Assembly (NCBI GenBank): GCA_031411495.1 | Contig: JANOBD010000187.1 | Location: 124,001-188,000, forward strand | Length of the DNA stretch: 64,000 bases | Source of the DNA: JANOBD01 sp031411495 | GTDB taxonomy: Bacteria > Planctomycetota > Phycisphaerae > Tepidisphaerales > Tepidisphaeraceae | Reading direction: 5' to 3' | Part shown: in pieces, positions 16,330 through 24,280 of the stretch | How the letters are laid out: each line of letters starts with the position of its first letter | Numbering within the stretch: position 1 is the stretch's first letter | Notes under the pieces: model-generated | What the model saw: only the letters and a program-made list of their open reading frames with translations | Databases searched by the model: none | Told to the model about the DNA's origin: nothing | Translations under genes and position numbers: made by a program

Positions 16330-17967
16330 TCACAGTTCAATTTTTCGCCGGACATCCGGGGCGACGACGCTCGCGCCCCCGGATGCCGGGCGGGCACGCC
16401 CCTGAGCCCAATTTCGAAGCCGACTCAGGTCTTCGCTCATCGTTCGCGAGAGCGGGACCGTTTCGGCAAGACTGTTGAGAAGCGTGGCGGTATCCAGTTC
16501 GTGTTCAGCGCTGAAGGAATCGAACAGGCCCGACACGATCGCTTGTTCGATCTCCGCACCGCTGAAACCTTCGCTATGTTGCGCGAGACGTGCGAGATCA
16601 AACGCCTCTGGCTTCCGCCGTCGCTTCTGCAGATGAATCGCAAAGATCGATCGCCGCTCGATGTCGCTGGGGAGGTCGACGAAGAAGATCTCGTCGAGTC
16701 GGCCCTTGCGCATCAGTTCCGGAGGAAGCTGGCTGATGTCGTTCGCGGTGGCGATGACGAAGACGGGAGAGGTCTTATCGGAGAGCCAGGTGAGGAACGT
16801 TCCGAAGACGCGCGATGCCGTTCCGCCATCGCTGCCGCCGGAGCCGACCGAGCCGGCGAAGGCCTTGTCGATTTCATCCACCCAGAGGATCGCCGGCGCG
16901 ACACTCTCGGCGGTCTGAATCGCGCGGCGGATGTTCTCTTCGCTCGATCCCACGAGGCTGCCGAACATCCGGCCGACGTCGAAGCGAAGCAGTGGGAGCT
17001 TCCACAGGCTCGAGACGGCTTTCGCGCACAAGCTCTTGCCGCAGCCTTGGACGCCCAGCAGCAACACGCCGCGCGGCGGCGGCAGGCCGAACGCGGTCGC
17101 GCGCTCGCTGAATGCCGAGCTGCGCTTCACCAGCCACTGCTTCAGATCTTCCAGCCCGGCGACATTGCCGAACTCTTCGTTGCTCGCGAAATACTCGAGC
17201 AGGCCGCTTTTGCGGATGATCTGCTGCTTCTCGCTGAAGACGACGCTCACATCGTCGGCATCGAGCCGACCGTCCATCACGAGCGTTTTGGCGAAGACGT
17301 TCTCCGCTTCCTTCAACGTCAGCCCGCGGGCGGCCTGGACGAGTTTCTCGCGCCCGATCGGATCGAGATTCACCTTCACGTTCGGATTGGTTCGAACGTC
17401 CTCGATGATCCGGTCGAGCAGCATGTTGAAATCGTCCACATCCGGCGGACGGAACTGGAGAAGCGTCACGTCCTTGTCGAGTTCCGGTGCGATTCGCATC
17501 ACCGGCGCGACGATCACGATCGTCTTGTAGGTGTCGCGCAGATGGTGAGCCACATCTTTCAGCCGGCGAATCGTTGCGAGATTCGAACGATGCTCCTCGG
17601 TGAACGGATGAAAATCCTTGAAGAGGTAGATTGCCGGCTCGACATGTTGAATCACGGCGTCGAGCGCCGAGAGCGGGTCGCTCGTATTGCCGGCGCCGGA
17701 CTTGGTCTTCTGCGGCTCGGCGCCGTGCTTGACGATGCCTTGCGTGCATGTCCAGACGTAAAGTTTCTTGTTCCGTTCGGCCGCGATTCGGGCGAGCACA
17801 TTTTCGATCCGCTCTTCCTCCCAGCTCAGTACGTAGATGATCGGGTAGCGCGCCCGCACGAGGATGTCGAGCTCCTCGGCCGGATCAAGGTTGTCGCCCT
17901 TGCGTGAGCGGGGCGGCGGGGGAGGCGCGGGGCGCGATGGCGCCGCGATGGGTTCGCGTGGTTGCAC
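16330..17967 (-). CDS. Ycf46-type AAA+ ATPase
   Basis: 545 residues. It starts at a GTG with GAGGA five bases upstream. A proline-rich leader (residues 1-25) precedes the Ycf46-specific N-terminal domain (DILVRARYPIIYVLSWEEER, residues 34-53, and the KDFHPF region). The C-terminal AAA+ domain has Walker A GVQGCGKS (305-312), Walker B ILWVDEIDK (360-368), sensor 1 ATAND (406-410) and the arginines of MRKGRLDEIFF. Ycf46 proteins are conserved in cyanobacteria and some plastids but their mechanism is not settled; as AAA+ proteins they probably remodel a partner. It is followed by DUF1257-like and DUF2997 genes, so these are likely partners or adaptors. Confidence 0.9.
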   Translation of the reverse strand: MQPREPIAAPSRPAPPPPPRSRKGDNLDPAEELDILVRARYPIIYVLSWEEERIENVLARIAAERNKKLYVWTCTQGIVKHGAEPQKTKSGAGNTSDPLSALDAVIQHVEPAIYLFKDFHPFTEEHRSNLATIRRLKDVAHHLRDTYKTIVIVAPVMRIAPELDKDVTLLQFRPPDVDDFNMLLDRIIEDVRTNPNVKVNLDPIGREKLVQAARGLTLKEAENVFAKTLVMDGRLDADDVSVVFSEKQQIIRKSGLLEYFASNEEFGNVAGLEDLKQWLVKRSSAFSERATAFGLPPPRGVLLLGVQGCGKSLCAKAVSSLWKLPLLRFDVGRMFGSLVGSSEENIRRAIQTAESVAPAILWVDEIDKAFAGSVGSGGSDGGTASRVFGTFLTWLSDKTSPVFVIATANDISQLPPELMRKGRLDEIFFVDLPSDIERRSIFAIHLQKRRRKPEAFDLARLAQHSEGFSGAEIEQAIVSGLFDSFSAEHELDTATLLNSLAETVPLSRTMSEDLSRLRNWAQGRARPASGGASVVAPDVRRKIEL

Positions 17968-18015
17968 AAGGTCCTCGTTGTCGTAAGGTCGGCGCGCTTC
18001 TGAGCGCGCGGGGTG

Positions 18016-18945
18016 CTATGGAAGCGCCAGCGGGTGCGATTCCATCCATCTCGACGCCGGCGCGGGTGTCGCCTCAGCCAGCGCAATCTGAGTTGAAAAC
18101 GCGGGCGGCTCGGAGGGTGTAATCCACCACTGGACACCGACGCTGAGCAGCAGGAACACGGCCGCTGCCGTCAGCAAGGCAAGCGCGGCGGAGCGGGCGG
18201 ATTCCCACGCCAGCGTGCGATTCATGTTCCGCACGAGTTGCGCCGCGCGGGTTGAACCTGCCGATGCCATCGAGTGCGACAGCGTCGACGAGTGGGTGAC
18301 GATGGCCGAGAGTTTCGGCGGCATCGCGTGAGGAAGATGAAGGCCCAGCACCACGCCGAGGTTCGCGGTCGAGAGTCCGATGCCTCGACGATGATAGAAA
18401 GCGCGTAACCGCTCGAGCGCGCGGGAGACCCGCATGCCGGCCGCATCTTCCGAAACTCCAAGTTGCCGACCGACTTCGGCGAGGGGCCGGCTTTCGAGAA
18501 ATCGCAGGACGATCGCGGTGCGGTCCGGTTCGCCGAGTTTCTCAATGCCTTCATCGAGAATTGGCCAGAGGCTCGACCATCCCGCGGGGTTGTTCTGTGC
18601 CGGATGATTCACTGTGCGTGCCATCGTCGCTGCCTGTCGTTCGTGCCGCTCGCGGCGGCGTTCCATCTTCAGGGCGTTGAGGGCTACATAACGGCAGGTC
18701 TTGTGGAGCCAGGCCGCGAGCACGAGATCCGATGAAAGAGAACTCGCGCGCTGAGCCAGTAACAGGAACACAGCCTGGGCCACATCGTCTGCCAGGTCCC
18801 TTCGACGCACCTGTCGCAATGCGGCCGAGTAGACCATCGCCCCGTGTCGCGCCACGAGTTCGGCAAATGCGCGTTGGCATTGCCGCGTCGCGAACGCATT
18901 CAGAAGCGTGTGGTCGGACTCCGGTTGTCGCATCTGCTGGTACAT
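18016..18945 (-). CDS. ECF sigma factor with C-terminal membrane extension
   Basis: 309 residues, longer than a plain ECF sigma factor. Region 2 reads DLADDVAQAVFLLLAQRASS. Region 4 carries the HTH LAEVGRQLGVSEDAAGMRVS. After it come about 110 residues with a linker, one hydrophobic helix (roughly 250-270: SAALALLTAAAVFLLLSVGV) and a short tail. Such fused tails in planctomycete ECF groups are thought to hold the sigma factor at the membrane until a signal arrives. It sits inside the minus-strand cluster, 25 bases after the 71-aa gene and 48 bases before the AAA ATPase gene, and may regulate the cluster. Confidence 0.9.
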   Translation of the reverse strand: MYQQMRQPESDHTLLNAFATRQCQRAFAELVARHGAMVYSAALRQVRRRDLADDVAQAVFLLLAQRASSLSSDLVLAAWLHKTCRYVALNALKMERRRERHERQAATMARTVNHPAQNNPAGWSSLWPILDEGIEKLGEPDRTAIVLRFLESRPLAEVGRQLGVSEDAAGMRVSRALERLRAFYHRRGIGLSTANLGVVLGLHLPHAMPPKLSAIVTHSSTLSHSMASAGSTRAAQLVRNMNRTLAWESARSAALALLTAAAVFLLLSVGVQWWITPSEPPAFSTQIALAEATPAPASRWMESHPLALP

Positions 18946-18970
18946 GTACGCTCCGAGGGCAGATCCAACA

Positions 18971-19186
18971 TCAATCGTTCATATTTCTCGACGCCTGGCT
19001 TTTCGTGTCGAGCTCTGTGCGTCGCAGGTGATTGAGCAGGGCGGCAAGCCGCGGGTTTCCCGGCTGCAAATCCGCCAGCAGCTCGATGACCGGCCGCGAC
19101 GTGCCGGCGATGTAGACACGGCCATCGACGGTGATGGTCAGGTCGGTGACATTGGTTTCTTCCTGCAGGATGGAGTCGTCACTCAT
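18971..19186 (-). CDS. 71-aa protein coupled to the radical SAM gene
   Basis: 71 residues. The ATG overlaps the radical SAM stop as ATGA, so translation is probably coupled. The core is a short beta hairpin and helix (DLTITVDGRVYIAGTSRPVI, then ELLADLQPGNPRLAALLNHL) with a polar tail. The strand pattern xLxIxxDGxVxxxG recalls the DUF2997 protein encoded 3.5 kb downstream, but the cysteine and KGPEC motif are missing. It could be a protein partner or a substrate of the radical SAM enzyme; no leader/core peptide features such as a GG site or Cys/Ser-rich core are visible. I do not recognise the family. Confidence 0.65.
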   Translation of the reverse strand: MSDDSILQEETNVTDLTITVDGRVYIAGTSRPVIELLADLQPGNPRLAALLNHLRRTELDTKSQASRNMND

Positions 19187-20052
19187 TGGATCACCGTCAA
19201 TCCGATCTTCCCGGCCAGTTCGCGTGCAGCTTCTCCGGCGTATGCGGGTAGCGGAATCGAAAGACCCGAAACCTTGTTCGCCCGCCAGTGCGGCAGATAC
19301 CCGTCGCGAATGCTGAAGCCGACTTGAGGCAGATGCTCTTGCACCCATCGGGCGATCGGTTCGAAACAACACGTTTCGTGTCCCGGCAACAGCAGATGCC
19401 GAACGATCAATCTTGCATTCTGCTTCGAGGCCGCAATTAGATTCCGTTGGACGATCCCGACGTAATTCTCGACTCCGCAAAGCGCCTTTGCACATTGATC
19501 GTTGCCGAACTTGTAGTCGGCCACGTACGTCGAAACGACGCCGTCGAGCATCCTGAGTGCATCGGGCGTCATGTGAAAGTCTGACTTCCAGGCCACCGGC
19601 GGGAGGTCTGGGCAGGCTGACATCACTTCAAGGATACGTGGTAAGTGGATCGTCGGTTCGCCGCCGATCCACTGAATATTCCGCGCCCCTTGTGTTTTCC
19701 CCCACTCGACGGCAGCGTTGAAAAACCGGCTCGCAAGCTCTCGCCCGCGCGAGGGGTCGAACGCATCCAGCTCTGCGATACAGAAGACGCAGCGAAGATC
19801 GCAACCGGAGAGGTAAAACAGGTGAGATGGGATGAGTTCCAGCTCTTCGCCGCATTCGACACGATGCCGGAAAACGCGGGCGACCGTCCCCGCCTTGCAC
19901 GGGCCGCGCCCGCCGGCGAGGCGATTGACGCCGCAGCGGTGCTCGCAGAGGTGGCAGGCGGTGTCGTGCCGGCGTGCCTCGGCGAGATGTGCAAACGCGG
20001 ATTGCTGCGATGTCATGACGCACCCACATGGCGAATGAACGCTGTTTATCAC
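19183..20052 (-). CDS. Radical SAM protein, pyruvate-formate-lyase-activating-enzyme-like (COG1313 type)
   Basis: 289 residues from a GTG that overlaps the preceding stop as GTGA; an in-frame ATG at 20016 (MTSQQSAF) would also give a full protein. The N-terminal cysteines (33, 36, 40, 52: CHLCEHRCGVNR) match the extra cluster of PflA-like proteins. The radical SAM motif is CDLRCVFC (84, 88, 91). A WIGGEPT stretch follows, as in COG1313 members. The chemistry would be SAM cleavage at a 4Fe-4S cluster to activate or modify a protein. The target is unknown; the translationally coupled 71-aa protein and the downstream ATPase module are the obvious candidates. Confidence 0.88.
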   Translation of the reverse strand: MINSVHSPCGCVMTSQQSAFAHLAEARRHDTACHLCEHRCGVNRLAGGRGPCKAGTVARVFRHRVECGEELELIPSHLFYLSGCDLRCVFCIAELDAFDPSRGRELASRFFNAAVEWGKTQGARNIQWIGGEPTIHLPRILEVMSACPDLPPVAWKSDFHMTPDALRMLDGVVSTYVADYKFGNDQCAKALCGVENYVGIVQRNLIAASKQNARLIVRHLLLPGHETCCFEPIARWVQEHLPQVGFSIRDGYLPHWRANKVSGLSIPLPAYAGEAARELAGKIGLTVIQ

Positions 20053-20777
20053 AACACCGCCTCAGACATACGTCGGCGCGGCCCCGAAAGTTTCTTCGGC
20101 GACGACGCAAATCCCAATAGACCCAATCGCTGCGTGGATCGCAGCGCCTGCATCCGCGAGATGCCGGCACGCCGAGCGATCTCCGCGGCATGTATTGGCT
20201 TAGAAGCATCGCGAAGCACCAGCCACGCCGAAAGATCCGCATCCGACAAGACCAGTCTCTGCGACAGCGTGCGATTGTGCTTGAGGGTCCACTCCAAGGA
20301 CCGAATCGCGGCCGAATGCAGCTCGAACTCGTCGATCCAGCGGCCCCAGTGTCGTGACACGGGCATCGCATGATCGCGAACGAGTTTGGCCGCCGCCGTT
20401 GATCGTCGATCGATATCGAAGAGTGGGGCGGCAACGCTGGCCGGAGTGCACGCGTCGATGGCTGCCCGCAACGAGCGATTCGCGCCCGCGGATGCTGCAA
20501 GTTCGAGCATCAGGCCCATCGGTGAGGAATCGACCATCGTCCGCACCAAGGCACCCAGGCGATGAACGGCAATCAGCTGCGCATTCAAGGTGATCCAGCT
20601 GACGGCCATTTGGAACAGGCGAGCGTCCGTCGCCACGACAGTGGAGGTCTCGATAATTAAGGGTTCGATGTCCGGCGTTTTGCGTGCGGGAGAGACGTTG
20701 AATCCCACACCGAGCCGAGCCCAGTTCGACGCGAGTCGATGAAGTTGCATGCCGGGATGTTTCATTTCAGTTTTCAC
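20049..20777 (-). CDS. HTH protein paired with nucleotidyltransferase-like gene
   Basis: 242 residues from a GTG (or 238 from the ATG at 20765), overlapping the end of the nucleotidyltransferase-like gene by about 11 bases. The C-terminus has a helix-turn-helix (IHAAEIARRAGISRMQALRS) followed by a wing-like LGLLGFASSPKK. The N-terminal two thirds are alpha-helical (AVSWITLNAQLIAVHRLGAL) with no recognised domain. A DNA-binding protein overlapped with a nucleotidyltransferase-like partner is the architecture of AbiEi/AbiEii-type type IV toxin-antitoxin systems, although there the HTH is usually N-terminal. Its stop overlaps the radical SAM start, so it is also tied to that gene. Confidence 0.6.
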   Translation of the reverse strand: MKTEMKHPGMQLHRLASNWARLGVGFNVSPARKTPDIEPLIIETSTVVATDARLFQMAVSWITLNAQLIAVHRLGALVRTMVDSSPMGLMLELAASAGANRSLRAAIDACTPASVAAPLFDIDRRSTAAAKLVRDHAMPVSRHWGRWIDEFELHSAAIRSLEWTLKHNRTLSQRLVLSDADLSAWLVLRDASKPIHAAEIARRAGISRMQALRSTQRLGLLGFASSPKKLSGPRRRMSEAVL

Positions 20778-21303
20778 GCAAGGTGGCGAGGAAAGCCTTC
20801 GCCTTGGTCACCTCGGTGCGATCAGAGATCTCATCGAGAAAACGATTGATCCAGTCCAACTCCGATTCGGTCGGCATCATCGTCAGAACATCCTGACGAT
20901 CTTTCGGACGGGTGGCGCCGATTTTCATGGCGAGCAAATCGAGCCGACCCGCGGCCAACACAGTTAAGCGTCCAAATTCTCCGATCGGCACTGCCCGTTG
21001 TCGCCAGTCGGCAGGCAGATAGACCGCTTTGAGGCGTACTTGTGAATCTTCGAACCAACTTGCGGAGAATCTCATTGCCTTGCCGACCGCTCGAATCGAG
21101 TCGTCGTCGATCTCCGAATCCGAGCCGGGAGGGAGATACGCTATCACATCCACGTCTTCGGTCGTCAGGCGATCGTGAAGTTCACCTGTCAGCAAGCCAG
21201 CAGCACCACCGACCACGAGTATCGAAACGGGTTTTCCTTTACCGATTCGATCGCCCAGCAAGTCGAAGGCGGCGAGCAGCGTTTTTACTGACAAGGCGTT
21301 CAT
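20767..21303 (-). CDS. Nucleotidyltransferase-fold protein (DUF6036/AbiEii-like)
   Basis: 178 residues from the ATG at 21303; a TTG 24 bases upstream is an alternative. The segment ILVVGGAAGLLTG followed by RLTTEDVDVIAYL is the usual GG...R-T-x-D-x-D pattern of minimal nucleotidyltransferases related to DUF6036 and AbiEii. The later KIGATRPKDRQDVL segment is also characteristic (K...R.KD..D). Known relatives either transfer nucleotides to RNA/tRNA as toxins or regulate metabolism. It is the first gene of the long minus-strand run, with a palindromic promoter-like element 67-78 bases upstream. Confidence 0.75.
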   Translation of the reverse strand: MNALSVKTLLAAFDLLGDRIGKGKPVSILVVGGAAGLLTGELHDRLTTEDVDVIAYLPPGSDSEIDDDSIRAVGKAMRFSASWFEDSQVRLKAVYLPADWRQRAVPIGEFGRLTVLAAGRLDLLAMKIGATRPKDRQDVLTMMPTESELDWINRFLDEISDRTEVTKAKAFLATLREN

Positions 21304-21369
21304 GTCACTAAAAATGTTACAACTCAATCATCAGCCGGGCAACACGAAATGTTCAAAGGAGACCGCGAA

Positions 21370-21381
21370 GTTATACATAAC
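21370..21381. promoter_or_regulatory. Palindrome in the promoter region of the minus-strand cluster
   Basis: GTTATACATAAC, perfect 5-base arms around AC. On the minus strand it contains TATAAC, which could serve as a -10 element for the operon headed by the nucleotidyltransferase-like gene. It could be the binding site of the HTH protein encoded by the second gene. Confidence 0.35.
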
Positions 21382-21431
21382 TGTGATTACCAGACGTCGG
21401 AGGGCGGTCTCGCCGTTGAAAACGACCGATT

Positions 21432-21821
21432 TCACGCCGACTCAAGGATCAGGTTCGCGTACTGGATCGTCTCGCCGGTGCGGATCAGGCCAATACAGTC
21501 CGGCACGAGCTTCTTGAACTCGGCATGCGGCTTGTGTTCGATCTTCAAGCCGCTGAGTGACGCGGCGAATCGCTCGCGAACGTCCGGCACGTTGTGATCG
21601 AGAAACTCCTGTGCCATCCACGCGGCGCCGATGACGTGGTTGGCGAGGATCGCGTCGAGTACCTGTAACACCGTCGGAACGCCATCCACCAATGAGAGAT
21701 CGATCGTCTCCAGGCCCTGCCAGGACGGGAAACCGCGGTCCGCGATGACGATGCGGTTCGTGTGCCGTGTCCGCGCCAGCAGCGACAGGAGATTCAGGTT
21801 GAGGATGCCTGTGCGGATCAC
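21432..21821 (-). CDS. rbsD: RbsD/FucU sugar pyranase (mutarotase)
   Basis: 129 residues, the normal size for the family. His20 (TRHTNRIVIADRG) and Asp28 correspond to the catalytic residues of RbsD. The downstream IDLSLVDGVPTV and the C-terminal RTGETIQYANLIL are typical. RbsD/FucU proteins interconvert pyranose forms of ribose or fucose-type sugars before phosphorylation or oxidation. No ribose kinase or transporter is adjacent. The gene follows a Gfo/Idh oxidoreductase gene by 16 bases, so the substrate may be another deoxy- or pento-sugar that is oxidised rather than phosphorylated. Confidence 0.92.
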   Translation of the reverse strand: MIRTGILNLNLLSLLARTRHTNRIVIADRGFPSWQGLETIDLSLVDGVPTVLQVLDAILANHVIGAAWMAQEFLDHNVPDVRERFAASLSGLKIEHKPHAEFKKLVPDCIGLIRTGETIQYANLILESA

Positions 21822-21837
21822 GTTCTCACCTTGGGTT

Positions 21838-22857
21838 TCAACCGATCTCGATCCTTCGATGTTGATCCGCCGACCGACGGGCGGCCAGCAAGGTTCGGGT
21901 CAGATCGATTGTCTGTTTTGCATCAATGACAGCCGGCACGGTGCAGGCAATCTGGCCGACGAATGTTTGCAGGAAGTTACGCGGCGCGGCGGGCGGCGTG
22001 ATGGCGCGAGCGCCGTTTGCGTCGACGATCTCGATCTTCTCGTTTCGCACCTCCATCGTGCCTGTCGTACCGACGACGCGGATCCAATCATCGCCATGAC
22101 TCGGCGCGGCTTCGGGCCGGAAGACGTCGATGCTGGCGGTCGCGGTGATTTCGTGATCAAACTCCAGCAGGCACGCCGCCGACCGTTCCATCGTTCCGTT
22201 AGCGCTGTTGTGCCGGGCCGAATGCGTCGCGTAAACATGCCGCGGGGCGTTGCCGATGAACCACATCGTCCAGTCGATGGCGTGGCTGCCGACCCAGGGA
22301 ATCGTTCCGCCGTAGGTGTCGCGCGCGGTGTAGAAGCCGGCACGCTTCCCGAGTTTGTAGGCTTTGCGGGCGTTGACGAGTCGGATCTCTCCGATCGCGC
22401 CCGAGTCGATCATCTGCTTGGCGTGAAAAAAGCCGGGGTCGAATCGGCTGAACATCATGCCGGCAAGTTCCACGCGGGGGTTTGCCTTGACCGCCCCTTC
22501 AAGTTCCTCGAGTTGCGACTCGGTGACGGCGACGGGTTTTTCGGTAATGCAATGGATGCCTCGCCTGATGGCGGAAACGGTGTGTTCCGCATGTCGTTCG
22601 AACGGCCCACAGACGACGCAGATCGTCGGGTGCGTCTCGTCGAGCAGTTGATCAACCGATTCAAACACCGGGCAGGCAAGGTTGCCCTCGCGGGCGAACT
22701 TGACGATTGCCTCGGCGGAATCGCCGCCGGGGGAGGCGCCAACCAGCGTCATCGGCGCAGCCGTTGCGAGTTGGCTGAGCATGGTGCCGTGATGGCCGCG
22801 CGTGCCGATGAAAGCGATTCGATGGTTTATCTGCTGTGACAGAGCGCACCCTTTCAT
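21838..22857 (-). CDS. Gfo/Idh/MocA-family oxidoreductase
   Basis: 339 residues from the ATG at 22857; an upstream in-frame start would run further into the divergent promoter. The N-terminal Rossmann fold begins IAFIGTRGHHG. The EKPVAV motif, with Lys near the nicotinamide, is present. The C-terminal beta-sheet domain includes GGTIPWVGSHAIDW. Such enzymes use NAD(P)(H) to oxidise or reduce sugars, inositols or amino sugars. It is co-transcribed with the pyranase gene and divergent from a second Gfo/Idh gene, so the three genes probably form a sugar-oxidation unit. The substrate is not determinable from the sequence. Confidence 0.9.
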   Translation of the reverse strand: MKGCALSQQINHRIAFIGTRGHHGTMLSQLATAAPMTLVGASPGGDSAEAIVKFAREGNLACPVFESVDQLLDETHPTICVVCGPFERHAEHTVSAIRRGIHCITEKPVAVTESQLEELEGAVKANPRVELAGMMFSRFDPGFFHAKQMIDSGAIGEIRLVNARKAYKLGKRAGFYTARDTYGGTIPWVGSHAIDWTMWFIGNAPRHVYATHSARHNSANGTMERSAACLLEFDHEITATASIDVFRPEAAPSHGDDWIRVVGTTGTMEVRNEKIEIVDANGARAITPPAAPRNFLQTFVGQIACTVPAVIDAKQTIDLTRTLLAARRSADQHRRIEIG

Positions 22858-23006
22858 TCGCGTGCGTCGCCATCTTACGTGAGTTTGGTGCCGAGGTAAG
22901 TAGCAGTTCACTACATCACTTGCCGCAATCCGTCAATTTGTTGTCAGGATCGATCGGCGGCGATCGTGCATTGCAAACCGTGACGAATTGCATAGATTCC
23001 CACCCT

Positions 23007-24242
23007 GTGCAAGGTTTGAAACCGATTCGTTTTCTCTCTACCGGCTTGGGCGGTTACGCCTGGAACATCGCCCAACTTTTGGGCCGAATCTCGCAGATCT
23101 CTGGCGGGAAGACGGTTCAGCTCGTCGCCGTCAGTGAGCCCGCGCCCGATCGCTTTCCGCGACAGTCCGCCGAACTCGCGGCGCGCGGCGTGAAGATTTA
23201 CACGGACTTCGACCTGATGCTCGCTCGCGAGAAGGCCGACGCCGTCTGGCTCCCCCTGCCCATTCATCTTCATCGCTCATTTGCCGAGCGAGCCTTGGCC
23301 AAGGGTCTCCATGTCGTTACCGAAAAGCCCGCCGCCGGTTCGGTCCAGGACGTCGACGCGATGATGGAGGCCGAGAAGAAAGCCGACCGGCGCGTCCTCA
23401 TCGGCTTCCAGGACATTTATGCCTCGCACACATTGCCTGCCAAACGAAAACTGCTCGACGGCGCGATTGGCCAACTCGAACACGTGAATGTCTACGCCTC
23501 CTGGCCGCGCGACCTGAACTACTACGCCCGCAACAACTGGGCGGGCACGCTCGAGGTCGATGGCGTGTGGGTGCTCGATTCGCCACTTCAGAATGCCATC
23601 TCTCACTACCTCAATCTCGCGATGTTCCTGATCGGCCCGAAGCTGGAATGCTCGGCTGTACCGACTCACCTCGATGTCGAACTCTATCGAGCCAATGAGA
23701 TCCAGAATTACGATACGTGCGCGATGCGCATCCGCTTCGAGAGTGCCCCACCGATCCTGGTCGTACTCACCCATGCCGCACAGACGAACCAGGAAGCCGT
23801 CGTCGACATCATCGGCTCCAAGGGTTTGCTGCGCGTCGATGCGATGGGCTGCGCCTTCAGCGGCGCTACCACCGCGAACATTCCCCTGGACCCGGATCGC
23901 CACAGCAGCATGGTGAACGCGATCGCGCAGTGTCTCAACGGCGCGCTTGACCCCCAGCAGTCGGCGGTCGCGAATCTCGCGATGGCGCGGCTGCACACGG
24001 TCATCGTCAACGGTGCCAGCGAGGCGACGGCGGTGAAGAGCATCGACCCAAAGTTCGTCCACCAGATTCACCTCGACCGAGGCGGCACATGTCTGGCGAT
24101 TGAAGGCATCGAGGCCGTGATGCGCCGCTGCGTCGAAAAGCGCTCGCTGCCGAGCGAACTCGGCGACGTCCCATGGGCGTCGCAGGCCGGGACATTTGAC
24201 GTGCGGAATTACGGCTATTTCAAAGGCCCCAAGCTCTCCTGA
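23007..24242 (+). CDS. Gfo/Idh/MocA-family oxidoreductase
   Basis: 411 residues from a GTG; a TTG at 23016 is also possible. The frame is open to 22836, but those residues look non-coding and would overlap the divergent gene. The Rossmann segment starts IRFLSTGLGGYAW, the motif TEKPAAGS carries the catalytic-region Lys, and the C-terminal sheet domain is complete. An unusual aromatic-rich region (ASWPRDLNYYARNNWAG) lies at the start of the second domain. It probably oxidises or reduces a sugar or cyclitol. It is divergent from the other Gfo/Idh gene, with a shared regulatory region at 22858-23006. Confidence 0.88.
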   Translation: MQGLKPIRFLSTGLGGYAWNIAQLLGRISQISGGKTVQLVAVSEPAPDRFPRQSAELAARGVKIYTDFDLMLAREKADAVWLPLPIHLHRSFAERALAKGLHVVTEKPAAGSVQDVDAMMEAEKKADRRVLIGFQDIYASHTLPAKRKLLDGAIGQLEHVNVYASWPRDLNYYARNNWAGTLEVDGVWVLDSPLQNAISHYLNLAMFLIGPKLECSAVPTHLDVELYRANEIQNYDTCAMRIRFESAPPILVVLTHAAQTNQEAVVDIIGSKGLLRVDAMGCAFSGATTANIPLDPDRHSSMVNAIAQCLNGALDPQQSAVANLAMARLHTVIVNGASEATAVKSIDPKFVHQIHLDRGGTCLAIEGIEAVMRRCVEKRSLPSELGDVPWASQAGTFDVRNYGYFKGPKLS

Positions 24243-24280
24243 CAGAATCTTCGGCGCCTTCAGCCCCCATCCACAGGCGT

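Noticed and set aside
16501..17907. Plus-strand open frame of about 470 codons
   Set aside because: Antisense to the Ycf46-type ATPase; no ribosome site or family resemblance.
22836..23006. Upstream extension of the plus-strand Gfo/Idh gene
   Set aside because: It would overlap the divergent Gfo/Idh gene, and the residues do not resemble the family; the Rossmann fold starts just after 23007.
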